DNA of 56,201 bases from positions 1 through 56,201 of the forward strand of contig CALIZS010000015.1 of NCBI GenBank assembly GCA_938028565.1. Reading direction: 5' to 3'. This DNA is from an uncultured Atopobium sp. (lineage in GTDB: Bacteria > Actinomycetota > Coriobacteriia > Coriobacteriales > Atopobiaceae). How positions within the stretch are numbered: position 1 is the first letter of the stretch; every line of letters starts with the position of its first letter. Made by a program: the position numbers and the translations under genes. The notes below the pieces were generated by a model. It had not been told where the DNA came from. It did no database searches and was given only the letters and a program-made list of their open reading frames with translations. This document shows positions 42,080-51,027 of this stretch, piece by piece.

Positions 42080-42328
42080 ATGGCTGGACTACACTGTTCA
42101 GACTGCGCTTTTAGCTCGTTCAAATTTAACGAGGACGCCCAGATGTACCAGGCGTACTGCTCGCGCGGCTATTTGCTGGCTGATCCACATATCCATGAGC
42201 TTTTTGCCATGCACTTTGCTAAGTCTCCAGAGGATTTTGTTCCCGTCAAAGATCCGTTTAATCGCGAGTATCTGAGGAAGTCATATATCTGTGGAGAATT
42301 TATTAAGCGTAAGGATAATTTGGGTTAA
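42080..42328 (+). CDS. Small cysteine-containing protein, unknown function
   Basis: An 82-residue soluble protein. It has a CSDC pair near the N-terminus and two more cysteines (AYC, YIC), enough for one zinc or iron-sulfur site. It starts MAGLHCSDCAFSSFKF. The frame opens at ATG 42071, but the ribosome site GTAGGAG sits too close to it and fits ATG 42080 (about 10 nt) better. No family is recognised. A terminator follows directly. Confidence 0.7.
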   Translation: MAGLHCSDCAFSSFKFNEDAQMYQAYCSRGYLLADPHIHELFAMHFAKSPEDFVPVKDPFNREYLRKSYICGEFIKRKDNLG

Positions 42329-42339
42329 CGGTATGTCTT

Positions 42340-42370
42340 AAAACCCTGTTATGTAACATAGCAGGGTTTT
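42340..42370 (+). terminator. Terminator after the small Cys protein
   Basis: A 14-bp stem (AAAACCCTGTTATG with CATAGCAGGGTTTT, one G-T pair) and a TAA loop. It is 12 bp after the gene's stop. Confidence 0.85.
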
Positions 42371-42519
42371 ATTATGCCTCTGACGTGTTTCTCGTCTAAT
42401 CAATATCAAAGAGTTAAGTAAATATCACAAAAGTTGTTATGTAACGCTTATAGATTTCTGCATAATTAGTTAACTTTCTGTTATATGTTCCCTTAAAACA
42501 AGCTAGTATTGATTTGGGG

Positions 42520-42544
42520 AAATCTCCTTATTACAAGGGGATTT
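42520..42544 (+). promoter_or_regulatory. Inverted repeat before the TetR gene
   Basis: AAATCTCCTT (42520-42529) pairs with AAGGGGATTT (42535-42544), one mismatch, 26 bp before the TetR start. It is a candidate operator for autoregulation, or a small leader hairpin. The remainder of the gap 42371-42570 shows no gene. Confidence 0.4.
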
Positions 42545-42570
42545 AAAACATTTATAAAGGAGCGGCAGCA

Positions 42571-43191
42571 ATGTCGAGGCGACCACAAACAGAAAGTTGT
42601 GACACACGTCACAGGCTTCTTAAATCCGCAGAGCAAGAGTTTGCTTTACAGGGATACGATAAAGCTTCACTGAGACAGATTTGTGCACACGTAGGTGTTA
42701 CCACGGGCGCCCTTTATTTCTTCTTTGATAACAAAGAGGACCTCTTTAAGAATGTTTTGATCCCTGTTACTGAAGGCGCAGTTCAGATTCTTGAGGATTA
42801 CAAAGACCATCTGCTGGTCTTCGGAGAAAGAAATCTTGAAGACACTCTTTTGGGCAATGCAGAAACGCTCGAGAAATTCTTGGACCTTCTGTACGGCAAT
42901 AGGTACGTGGTGCAGATTCTTGTGAACAACCGAGAAAACCCGCACGTCGTTCATTTCTTTGAAGAATTGACTGAGGTTATCTCTGCAACAATCAGAGCTA
43001 TTCTTTATCCCAATGTTGCGCAGGTTAAGCCCTATGATGAGTTTATTATTACCTGGCTTGCACAAACTGAGATGACCACCATTGTCAATATTCTTAAAAA
43101 TGATGAGACTCGTGAAGAGGCTGACGGTCACATTAATTCAGCAGTCATGTTTACGCAAGGCGGCATTAAAGCCTTGATTGAGGAACATTAG
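42571..43191 (+). CDS. TetR-family transcriptional regulator
   Basis: A 206-residue repressor. The N-terminal DNA-binding domain reads RLLKSAEQEFALQGYDKASLRQIC, then AHVGVTTGALYFFFDNKEDLF, the hallmark TetR helix-turn-helix. The C-terminal 150 residues are the ligand/dimer domain. AAAGGAG precedes ATG. No transporter is divergent to it, so its targets are unclear; the lipoprotein gene at 43277 follows in the same direction. Confidence 0.9.
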   Translation: MSRRPQTESCDTRHRLLKSAEQEFALQGYDKASLRQICAHVGVTTGALYFFFDNKEDLFKNVLIPVTEGAVQILEDYKDHLLVFGERNLEDTLLGNAETLEKFLDLLYGNRYVVQILVNNRENPHVVHFFEELTEVISATIRAILYPNVAQVKPYDEFIITWLAQTEMTTIVNILKNDETREEADGHINSAVMFTQGGIKALIEEH

Positions 43192-43276
43192 ATGCTCATC
43201 TGTGCATAAAAATTGACAAAATCTACTTAATTTAGCTATTCTTAATAAAGGTAAACAAAAACCAAAGGAGACCTTT

Positions 43277-43888
43277 ATGAAGTTTAATAAGCTCGGCCTC
43301 GTAGTAGCCTCCGCTTCCGCAGTTTTTGCTCTTGCGGGCTGCAATCTCATTCCTAGCCTTTCTGATACAGGAACCACTACTGGCGGTGGTCAGCAGCAAC
43401 AACAGCAGCAAACTAAGCCTGATGCAAATACTGCAACCAAGCCTTCAGATACTCGTGCTGGTGACTCTGATTCCCAGAAGCTCTACGATTCTCTGATGGA
43501 CAAGCACAACACTTCCGAGCAGATTACCAACACTCAGAAGTACGTTGATGATGTTAAGAAGACTGGCGATAAGACCGAGGTTCTTATTGATACCGATAAG
43601 ATTACCGTTACCGTTACCGGTATTGGCGTTGACTTTGAGAACTCTAACGGCTATCTGGTAGAGGTTGTCAACAAGACCGATACCAACATCTTCATTCAGA
43701 CCTCCGACACCACTGTTGGCAAGGATGAGCTGAACCTGTTTGTTAACGCAGCTCCTAACGCAACTACCAAGGGCTTCGCATTCTTTGATCCAGGCGTAAA
43801 GATGGATGCATCTGCAACCATTCGTGGTACCATCCTTGCTCTTTATGGTTCTGACTACAGCATGGATTCCTTCAACGTTATGTTCTAA
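43277..43888 (+). CDS. Lipoprotein with Telomeric/DUF-like outer domain
   Basis: A 203-residue lipoprotein. The signal peptide ends with the lipobox LAGC (Cys22). A spacer rich in Thr/Gly and seven glutamines follows. The C-terminal 120 residues are a beta-rich domain (for example KITVTVTGIGVDFENSNGYLVEVVNKTD). No family is recognised beyond a fold like DUF4352-type lipoproteins (low confidence). AAAGGAG precedes ATG 43277, with a moderate promoter after the TetR gene. It is anchored to the outer face of the membrane. Confidence 0.78.
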   Translation: MKFNKLGLVVASASAVFALAGCNLIPSLSDTGTTTGGGQQQQQQQTKPDANTATKPSDTRAGDSDSQKLYDSLMDKHNTSEQITNTQKYVDDVKKTGDKTEVLIDTDKITVTVTGIGVDFENSNGYLVEVVNKTDTNIFIQTSDTTVGKDELNLFVNAAPNATTKGFAFFDPGVKMDASATIRGTILALYGSDYSMDSFNVMF

Positions 43889-43911
43889 GGTTTACTTAGT
43901 TCGTTGACTGC

Positions 43912-43943
43912 AAAGGCTCAGCTTTTTGTCTGAGCCTTTTTTG
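43912..43943 (+). terminator. Terminator after the lipoprotein gene
   Basis: A 10-bp stem AAAGGCTCAG/CTGAGCCTTT with an 8-nt loop runs into TTTTG. An exact CGAGAAACCC follows at 43948. Confidence 0.92.
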
Positions 43944-44063
43944 TTAGCGAGAAACCCAATCAATAGCAGTTAAATGAGTCGGCATTTAAGCAGTTGGAAT
44001 CCGCTAGACTATAGAGTTGTTAGCTATAAAGAAGCATGTATGCACTGTATATAAGGAGCTATG

Positions 44064-45062
44064 ATGCTAGATTTAGATAAAAACACAGACAGGCCATATA
44101 ACGACCTTATCTTTTTTAAGCCTCTTTTTCACAATAAGATTTGGGGTGGAAGAAGACTTGCTGAAGAGTATGGTTACAATATCCCCGAAGGCTCAGTAGG
44201 AGAGTGCTGGGCAATTAGCGCACATCCTAGCGGAGACTGTGAAGTTGCCTCTGGTGCATATGCTGGCAAAACTCTTTCGGAGCTTTGGTCAACGCATCGA
44301 GAGCTTTTTGGTAATGCAGAGGGAGACCGTTTTCCGCTTCTTATTAAAATTCTTGACGCAAAAGATGACCTCTCTGTTCAGGTTCATCCAGATGATGAGT
44401 ATGCTGCAGAGCATGAGAATGGCTCTCTAGGAAAGTCTGAGTGCTGGTACATTCTTGATGCAAAAGAGAATGGTGATATTGTTGTTGGCCAGAATGCTTC
44501 CTCAAAAGAGGAGTTTGCAGCCATGGTTGAGCAGGGAAAGTGGTCTGAACTGCTTAATTACGTGCCAATCAATGCTGGAGATTTCTTTAGGATTGATCCT
44601 GGAACCGTTCACGCCATTAGAACGGGTACGCTTATTCTTGAAACGCAGCAGAGTTCAGATATTACGTATCGTGTGTATGACTATGATCGTTTAGGAGACG
44701 ATGGCAAACCTCGTGATTTGCATCTAGCACAGAGTCTTGAGGTTATCGATTACGCACAGGAAGTTCCAACATCTGGAGAAATTACTGCTCCAAAAATTGA
44801 CGGTAAAACTGAGCTTATGAGCTGCAAATATTTCTCGGTAGAAAAATATGAGATTCATGAGTCAAAAACTATTGCACAGCCATGGTCTTTTATGTGCGTA
44901 AGTGTTATTGAGGGAGAAGGAACAGTTTCTGCTGATGATGGCAAGGGATGTGAACATACGCTTTATAAGGGCTCACATTTTATTGCTCCTGCACATTCTG
45001 GTGATCTGCACTTCTCGGGAAATATGACATTGATTACCTCTCATCTTCCTCATACAAAGTAG
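44064..45062 (+). CDS. manA: Class I mannose-6-phosphate isomerase
   Basis: A 332-residue zinc enzyme of the short Firmicutes type. Zinc ligands are seen in the segment VQVHPDDEYA (Gln/His), SECWYIL (Glu) and FFRIDPGTVHAIRTG (His). It interconverts mannose 6-phosphate and fructose 6-phosphate, linking mannose use or GDP-mannose supply to glycolysis. ATG 44064 is preferred over the adjacent ATG because the AAGGAG spacing is better. The fructose PTS and kinase genes elsewhere in the window feed nearby steps. Confidence 0.93.
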   Translation: MLDLDKNTDRPYNDLIFFKPLFHNKIWGGRRLAEEYGYNIPEGSVGECWAISAHPSGDCEVASGAYAGKTLSELWSTHRELFGNAEGDRFPLLIKILDAKDDLSVQVHPDDEYAAEHENGSLGKSECWYILDAKENGDIVVGQNASSKEEFAAMVEQGKWSELLNYVPINAGDFFRIDPGTVHAIRTGTLILETQQSSDITYRVYDYDRLGDDGKPRDLHLAQSLEVIDYAQEVPTSGEITAPKIDGKTELMSCKYFSVEKYEIHESKTIAQPWSFMCVSVIEGEGTVSADDGKGCEHTLYKGSHFIAPAHSGDLHFSGNMTLITSHLPHTK

Positions 45063-45161
45063 GATGATAAATGAGTCGAATGCAGCTTAATCTATAACAT
45101 TTGACTCGTTTCAAGTAGAATATAAAAAGTTGGGACTCCCATACGCTTATAGGAGGAACAT

Positions 45162-46340
45162 ATGAACAAAGAGATGATTACTCGCCGCGCTTTTGCGGGA
45201 TTGGCTGCAGGTGGTGCTGCTAGCACGCTTGCTGCTTGTAATAGTGATGTCCTTCAGGCAATCTTGAATCCTGATTCAGTTCTTGGTGGAGCTGGTCAAG
45301 ATTCTCAGAATGGCGGTCAGGGCGGTACTGGGGATACGCCTTCTCATTCAAGCCTTGTGAAGCTTGAGGAGACTCCAGATAATCCAACGCTAACCGGAGA
45401 TCTTTCTAAGATTATTACTGGCGTCTGGTGTGTTGACAATGGTGTTGGAACTAAAGGTGGATCAAAGGAAGGCAAAACCTTTGACCATGGTGGTATGCTT
45501 AATCAGGGCTATAACGATGGAACCGTTCTTTACTATTCATTCAAAGAAGACGGCACATTCTTCATGCATAATTTTAAAGGTGTGAAGAATGACGGTAAGT
45601 GGGAAGCAAAAGGAACTGTTGCCATTCAATGTACGTATGATGATGGCGATAGTGTGCCAATGTTTTTTGATAAGGACGACAACAACTATCTGAAGTATAG
45701 CGATGCCAAGAGTGAGATTACGTTTAATTTCAAAAAACTTTCTGACAATCCAGACGATACTTCACAGATTGCTTATATTGATGGCCAGGTAGTCAATTTT
45801 GCTGCCACTATTCCAGGTACGTATTATCTCTTTGGCCTGCACTATGCAGATGGCTCTAAAGAAGATCTGACCAGTAATCAGATTGAGTCTATGAATAAGG
45901 GCTCGGGTGCAGCGTATACCTTCTCTGCTCATAAGGATGGAAATGCTGCATTATTCTATCCAGACGGTAGTGTTGCTCCTATTCAGATTGTTGCAGAAGA
46001 GCCTTCTGAAGACGGTCTCTCTTTCCCTATTCTTGCTATGGGTTTCTCGGCAGATGAGGATATTTCTCAGTCTGTTCTATACACTACTGAGGAGGATAAG
46101 AAACTCCTTAGCATTGATATCCCTAATTACACTCTTAAGTTTGCTCTCATTAATCACCGCGAGGATAATTGGGCTAAATATGAGTATCCACCAAAGGCTG
46201 AGTTCCCTTGGCAGCCAGATGGTAAGGGTGGCTTTAAGCTGGTAACGCCTACTTCTTCTGGTTCTGGCAGCGGTTCATCTGGAAATGGTGGCAGCTCTTC
46301 AGGAAATGGTGGCGGCAAAGGTGGCTCTGGTAAGAAATAG
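45162..46340 (+). CDS. Tat-type lipoprotein with Gly/Ser-rich C-terminus
   Basis: A 392-residue protein. The N-terminus MNKEMITRRAFAGLAAGG has a twin-arginine pattern and the lipobox LAAC (Cys26), so it should be exported folded and lipid-anchored. A Gly-rich linker follows. The main domain (about 75-360) is beta-rich with repeats such as KEDGTFFMHNFKGVKNDGKWEA, recalling lipocalin-like DUF folds. The last 40 residues are Gly/Ser/Lys repeats, likely a spacer to the cell wall. The function is unknown. AGGAGG precedes ATG. One CGAGAAACCC copy (reverse) lies in it. Confidence 0.78.
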   Translation: MNKEMITRRAFAGLAAGGAASTLAACNSDVLQAILNPDSVLGGAGQDSQNGGQGGTGDTPSHSSLVKLEETPDNPTLTGDLSKIITGVWCVDNGVGTKGGSKEGKTFDHGGMLNQGYNDGTVLYYSFKEDGTFFMHNFKGVKNDGKWEAKGTVAIQCTYDDGDSVPMFFDKDDNNYLKYSDAKSEITFNFKKLSDNPDDTSQIAYIDGQVVNFAATIPGTYYLFGLHYADGSKEDLTSNQIESMNKGSGAAYTFSAHKDGNAALFYPDGSVAPIQIVAEEPSEDGLSFPILAMGFSADEDISQSVLYTTEEDKKLLSIDIPNYTLKFALINHREDNWAKYEYPPKAEFPWQPDGKGGFKLVTPTSSGSGSGSSGNGGSSSGNGGGKGGSGKK

Positions 46341-46367
46341 TCACAACCTTTTCTGGTTTCTTCTACT

Positions 46368-46398
46368 AAAAAGCAGGCACATGATATGCCTGCTTTTT
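46368..46398. terminator. Bidirectional terminator between the lipoprotein and mscL
   Basis: A 12-bp stem AAAAAGCAGGCA/TGCCTGCTTTTT with a 7-nt loop has a T-run on both strands. Confidence 0.92.
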
Positions 46399-46453
46399 CT
46401 TGCCAAACTTTTACGCGTGTAAAAGAACGGTGATATGAAGCCTGGTATAAAAC

Positions 46454-46903
46454 TTACGCAGCGTGTGCGCCGCCCTCAATCTCACCAGTGCAGTGTGGGC
46501 AGCGAGTTGCGCCTTCCTTAACCTCTTCAAGGCAGTGTGGGCAGTGTGGAGCTGCAACCTCTTTGACAGCCTCTTCTTTGTCCTTCTTAAGCTTGGAAGC
46601 CTTCATGAACTTATTGAGGGCCTTAACCATGCAGAAGACAATGAATGCAATAATCAGGAAGTTGATGATTGCGCTGATAAATGCACCAAAGTCAATGCCG
46701 TTCTGGGTGCCAGGAACTGGAATGGAAAGACCAGAAACCTCAGTGCCGCCACCAGAGATTAGCTTAATAAATGGGTTGATGATGTCATTGACAAGGGAGG
46801 TAACAATAGCGGTAAATGCGCCGCCAATGATGATACCAATAGCCATGTCCATAACATTGCCCTGCTGGATAAACTCTTTGAACTCCTCAAAAAACTTTTT
46901 CAT
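46454..46903 (-). CDS. mscL: Large-conductance mechanosensitive channel with C-terminal zinc ribbon
   Basis: A 149-residue channel. The family start reads EFKEFIQQGNVMDMAIGIIIGG, and the second helix is INFLIIAFIVFCMVKALNKF. The C-terminal 35 residues add a zinc ribbon with two pairs CPHC (PHCPHCLEEVKEGATRCPHC). MscL opens under membrane tension to release solutes in hypo-osmotic shock. The added zinc ribbon is seen in some Actinobacteria and may link channels or sense metal. A good AAGGGATG-type ribosome site lies before ATG. Confidence 0.93.
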   Translation of the reverse strand: MKKFFEEFKEFIQQGNVMDMAIGIIIGGAFTAIVTSLVNDIINPFIKLISGGGTEVSGLSIPVPGTQNGIDFGAFISAIINFLIIAFIVFCMVKALNKFMKASKLKKDKEEAVKEVAAPHCPHCLEEVKEGATRCPHCTGEIEGGAHAA

Positions 46904-46964
46904 TTCATCCCTTGCGTATAGTTAGTAGAGGACAGATATTTCCACTCGCGCCTATGGTGTGCGC

Positions 46965-48521
46965 TTATGCACTGACCAGACCATAGATACGAGAGTATTT
47001 GTCAGTTAGATACTTGGTGTAGTAGTGGACGTCAAATGGCTCACCGCATGCGCTCATGATGAGCTCCTTGGAGTCTTTTGCACGACCCCAGGTCCAAATA
47101 CGGCTACCCAGCCACTCCCTAATAGGAGCAAGATCTCCAGATGCGCATACGGCATCAAAGTCCATGCCCTCAGCAATCATGGCGTGCTTGTACTGTGCAC
47201 CATAAGCGCTACCAAGTGCATAGGTTGGGAAGTAGCCAAACTCGCCCCAAGACCAGTGAACATCCTGAAGAGCGCCCTCGGTGTTGTTTGGAACCGTAAC
47301 GCCCAGATACTGCTTGTACTTCTCAGCCCAAAGAGCTGGGACATCCTTTGCAGTAATCTCGCCAGACAAAAGTGCCTGCTCCATCTCGTAACGGATGAGG
47401 ATGTGTAGAGGATAAGTGAGCTCGTCTGCCTCGGTGCGGATGAGACTTGGCTGTACTTTGTTAGCTGCTGAGAAGAGCTGGAAGGCAGTAACGCGATTAA
47501 GCTGGCCAGGGAAGTGCTTGCGCATAAGCTGAATGAGAGGCTCAGCAAATGCCTCAGAAAGACCAACGTAGTTCTCAAAGAACCTGGACTGAGACTCGTG
47601 CATGCCCATAGATGTGCCGTTGCTCAAAGAGGTAAAACGGTACTCCCAGTTAATACCCTGCTCGTAGAGGGCATGACCGTTCTCATGCAGCATGGAATAA
47701 ACGTTGGAGAGCACGTTATTCTCGTAAGCATGGCTGGCAACCATGACAAAGCCAATACCAGGGCCACCCGTGTAAGGGTGTTCAGTCTTGCCAAGCCAGA
47801 AAGCATCTTCATCAAGACCTTGGAGCTTTACCAGGTCTTTTGCAAGATCCCACTGACGGTTGACATCAAACTTACCCTCAAGAGGCTTAGTGCTTGGCTG
47901 ACGCTTAGAAGCCATACAATCAGCAACCAGAGGAACTACCACTTCTTTAACGTTATTGAAGAAGGTGTTGTAGAACTCTCTATTGGTGCCGTGCTCAAAA
48001 TCGCTGAGTAAGAGATCATATGGGTCTTTGGAAGCATCGCGTGCCTGGCACATCTCTTTGCGAAGCTCAATTAAGCTATCCAGCTTTGGAGCAAAGAGTG
48101 ACCAGTCATCGCTGTTCTTTGCCTGCTCCCAGACCTCATTAGCCTCTGTGGTAAGACGAACAAAGTTGCTCTGAAGCTCAACAGGCACATCTACCAGCTG
48201 GCTTCTATCGCGACGAAGAACTTTAACTTGCGCACGATGAGTCTCATCAAGTAGAGCGCGATTCTCGTGAAGTCTATCAAGCAGTGCGCCAACAGTGGGA
48301 TCACAGAGGGTCTCCTGGACCTGTTCGCCAAGGATTGCCAGGGCTTCTCCGCGCTCTTCAGCAGCCTTTTTTGGATCGATACATGGTCCAAAAGAGCCAA
48401 TCTCATTAGCTGCGTAGTTGAGAGCAAAAAGCTTCTTCTCAAGTTCATCAAGTTTAGCGATATCATCGCGGGGATTTGAAAGCGCTGCGTTCAATTCAAC
48501 AGTGTTATGTGCGCTATCCAT
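46965..48521 (-). CDS. M32 carboxypeptidase (Taq type)
   Basis: A 518-residue metallocarboxypeptidase. The zinc motif HENGH lies at about residues 279-283, and the family motif HESQSRFFEN (third ligand Glu) is present about 27 residues later. It removes C-terminal amino acids from peptides. No signal peptide is present, so it acts in the cytoplasm. ATG 48521 follows a moderate ribosome site (AGAGAGG). It lies 60 bp upstream of mscL on the same strand, so they may share a transcript. Confidence 0.92.
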   Translation of the reverse strand: MDSAHNTVELNAALSNPRDDIAKLDELEKKLFALNYAANEIGSFGPCIDPKKAAEERGEALAILGEQVQETLCDPTVGALLDRLHENRALLDETHRAQVKVLRRDRSQLVDVPVELQSNFVRLTTEANEVWEQAKNSDDWSLFAPKLDSLIELRKEMCQARDASKDPYDLLLSDFEHGTNREFYNTFFNNVKEVVVPLVADCMASKRQPSTKPLEGKFDVNRQWDLAKDLVKLQGLDEDAFWLGKTEHPYTGGPGIGFVMVASHAYENNVLSNVYSMLHENGHALYEQGINWEYRFTSLSNGTSMGMHESQSRFFENYVGLSEAFAEPLIQLMRKHFPGQLNRVTAFQLFSAANKVQPSLIRTEADELTYPLHILIRYEMEQALLSGEITAKDVPALWAEKYKQYLGVTVPNNTEGALQDVHWSWGEFGYFPTYALGSAYGAQYKHAMIAEGMDFDAVCASGDLAPIREWLGSRIWTWGRAKDSKELIMSACGEPFDVHYYTKYLTDKYSRIYGLVSA

Positions 48522-48716
48522 AAAAATCCTCTCTACAAAAATAGGTGTGACCAGTTATTTTACCGGTCAACAGAAACCGTTTAGCGTATGCGCCATATTT
48601 TACCCTGTAATTTGTTGATATTTGAGCGATACTAAAAAGACTACGTCCTAAAACAATAAGTACATCTTTTCGGCACAATTTTTGCCCAAAGATGTCTTGT
48701 AAGGAGTAAGAGTTCT

Positions 48717-50015
48717 ATGGATGACAGCAGAATCTCATTTGATCAGTGGGGTGATCTGTACGCAGATCGCGTTCAAACCATGCGAAAGAGCGAAGTACGA
48801 GATTTGTTTGCGGCCCTGTCTCGTCCAGGTGTCATTGCGCTGTCTGGTGGCCTGCCGGATATTTCTTCGCTGCCACTTGATCAGGTTGCAGAGTGCGCTC
48901 GACGCTGCGTTGCTGTTGAAGGACTCAGGTCTCTTCAGTACGGCAACTCTGATGGCCGTATTGAGTGCAGAAGGACCATCTGCAAGATTTTAGCTGCTCA
49001 GGGCGTCGAGGCTGATCCTGACGAGATGATTTTAACTTCTGGTTCCCAGCAGGCGCTTGATTTCTTGGGTCGCGTCTTTCTTAATTCAGGTGACGATATT
49101 ATCTGTGAGGGCCCAAGCTATCTTGGTGCATTCCAGGCATTTTCTGCGTATGAGCCTACTGTTCACACCATTGATATGGATGAAGAAGGCATAAGGACTG
49201 ATCTTCTTGAGGCAAAGCTCAAAGAGCTTGCAGACCAAGGCAGAAAGCCTAAGTTCATTTACGTTATTCCTAACTTTAACAATCCTGCGGGCATCACCAT
49301 GTCTATGCCAAGGCGTCTGCGCCTTCTTGAGCTGGCTCGCCAGTACAACATCCCTGTTGTTGAGGATGATCCGTATGGTCTTATCCGCTTTGAGGGAGAA
49401 GATCTAACACGCCTTAAGACGCTTGATCCAAATGTCATTTATCTGGGAACTACCTCAAAGATTTTTGCGCCTGGCTTGCGTTTGGCTTGGATGGTTGCAC
49501 CTCGTCACTTCCTTGAGCGCATTAACCTTGCTAAGTCTGGTTCTGATCTTTGTACCAGCCCCTTTAACATGATTCTTGCCGAGCATTACTTCAATGAAGT
49601 TGATTGGCAGGCAGCGCTTGAGGTGTCTAAGTCTCGCTATAAAGAGAGAAAAGACGCCATGCTCGCAGCGCTTGCAGAGTTCTTCCCCAAAGACGTTACC
49701 TGGACTAAGCCAGAGGGTGGTTTGTTCCTGTGGGTAACCTTCCCGCCATACCTCAACACTGAGCAGTTGCTTCCTCGTGCAATTGAAGAGGGAGTTGCCT
49801 TTGTACCAGGTGTTTATTGCTATCCTGACCAGCGTATTAGTTCAAGTATGCGCCTGTGCTACTCATTTGAGACGCCAGAGCGCATCCACGAGGCAATCCG
49901 CAGGCTGTCACTATGCGTCCAAGACCGCATGGCGCTGTATCGCGCATTCCTAGAGGCGGGCGCTCTACCTGAGTCTTCTCATTCTGAATCTCATTCTTCT
50001 GCAAGGGAGTGTTAA
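48717..50015 (+). CDS. PLP-dependent class I aminotransferase (LysN/2-aminoadipate-like)
   Basis: A 432-residue enzyme. The aminotransferase core has ISLSGG-type start (VIALSGGLPDISSLPL), SGSQQALD, the PNFNNPAG substrate region, VEDDPYG and the PLP lysine in GTTSKIFAPGLRLAW. This subfamily (no DNA-binding domain, GGLP start) includes 2-aminoadipate and aromatic aminotransferases; the true substrate is unknown. The C-terminal 25 residues are a Ser/His/Glu-rich extra tail. TAAGGAG precedes ATG 48717. The ATP-grasp gene starts 2 nt after its stop, so the two form an operon. Confidence 0.88.
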   Translation: MDDSRISFDQWGDLYADRVQTMRKSEVRDLFAALSRPGVIALSGGLPDISSLPLDQVAECARRCVAVEGLRSLQYGNSDGRIECRRTICKILAAQGVEADPDEMILTSGSQQALDFLGRVFLNSGDDIICEGPSYLGAFQAFSAYEPTVHTIDMDEEGIRTDLLEAKLKELADQGRKPKFIYVIPNFNNPAGITMSMPRRLRLLELARQYNIPVVEDDPYGLIRFEGEDLTRLKTLDPNVIYLGTTSKIFAPGLRLAWMVAPRHFLERINLAKSGSDLCTSPFNMILAEHYFNEVDWQAALEVSKSRYKERKDAMLAALAEFFPKDVTWTKPEGGLFLWVTFPPYLNTEQLLPRAIEEGVAFVPGVYCYPDQRISSSMRLCYSFETPERIHEAIRRLSLCVQDRMALYRAFLEAGALPESSHSESHSSAREC

Positions 50016-50017
50016 GT

Positions 50018-51019
50018 ATGGCTACAAAAGTTGCTGTCATTATGGGTGGAGCCTCATTTGAGAGGAACTTCTCGCTTAAAAGCGGTGCTCTTGTCTCTGA
50101 GGCTTTGGAAAAGCGCGGTTATGAGGTTTTGCCACTTGATGCTGATGCACACCTGGTAGACACTCTTCGTGCCGAGAAACCCGATGTTGCGTTTGTATGC
50201 CTTCATGGTGCGGGTGGAGAAGATGGTGCAGTACCTGCACTTTTGGAGTTCCTCAAGATTCCGTATGTGGGCTCAAGGCCTGCATCTTGTAGGGCAGCCT
50301 GGAACAAAGCTGACATGCCTTTTATTGTGCGCCAGGCCTGGTCAAAGGAGGAGTCCGAGGTTATTTGGCCTCCTCAGATTGTACTGACTGCCAGCGCTTT
50401 TAAAGACCTTGGAGCCGCAGCAGCTCTTGACCTGGTTCCCGAGCGCCTTGGCGGCGGCGTTGGCTTCCCTCTAGCAGTTAAGCCTGTTCATGGCGGCTCT
50501 GCTATGGGCCTTTCTAAGGTTGACAGCGCTGACCAGCTTGGACCAGCACTTCTTGGCGCGCTTGGTTTTGACGACTCCGTCATTATCCAGCAGTGGGTTG
50601 ATGGCGTTGAAGTAAGCGTTACCGTGCTCTCTGACGCAGATGGCGAGAAAACCCTGCCACCGGTAGAGATTTCAGTGGTCAAGGGTATTTACGATACGGA
50701 TGCTCGTCTTGATCCAGAGCGTATTCAGCATTTCTGCCCAGTTCGTCCTGTGTCTTTGGCGGCTCTTGGTGCAGATCCAGCTGCTGCTCGCGAGGCTCTT
50801 GAACGTGCAGCTCTTGAGGTGTTTACCGCGTACGGGTGCAGAGATCTTGCTCGTATCGATCTTATTTGGGATGGACATCACGTTATGGTCATGGGTCTGA
50901 AGACATTCCCAGGACTCACTGAGACCTCCCTTGTTCCTATGGCAATTGAGGCTGCAGGATACGCTGTTGAAGACGTCCTTGCGCAGCTTGTTGAGGGTGC
51001 GCTTAAGCGCGGCAACTAG
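50018..51019 (+). CDS. D-Ala-D-Ala ligase-like ATP-grasp protein with altered active site
   Basis: A 333-residue ATP-grasp protein. The N-terminus VAVIMGGASFERNFSLKSG and the LHGAGGEDGAVPALLE segment match D-Ala-D-Ala ligase. However, the metal-binding E-x-N before the last loop is replaced: the segment reads VMGLKTFPGLTETSL, where Ddl has LEVNTLPGMTE. The ATP-grasp lysine region reads KPVHGGSAMGLSK. The protein may have lost activity or use another substrate. ATG 50018 has AAGGGAG 8 nt upstream. It sits between an aminotransferase and a ROK kinase, and may join an amino acid to another small molecule. A regular Ddl should exist elsewhere. Confidence 0.75.
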   Translation: MATKVAVIMGGASFERNFSLKSGALVSEALEKRGYEVLPLDADAHLVDTLRAEKPDVAFVCLHGAGGEDGAVPALLEFLKIPYVGSRPASCRAAWNKADMPFIVRQAWSKEESEVIWPPQIVLTASAFKDLGAAAALDLVPERLGGGVGFPLAVKPVHGGSAMGLSKVDSADQLGPALLGALGFDDSVIIQQWVDGVEVSVTVLSDADGEKTLPPVEISVVKGIYDTDARLDPERIQHFCPVRPVSLAALGADPAAAREALERAALEVFTAYGCRDLARIDLIWDGHHVMVMGLKTFPGLTETSLVPMAIEAAGYAVEDVLAQLVEGALKRGN

Positions 51020-51027
51020 GGGGTTTC

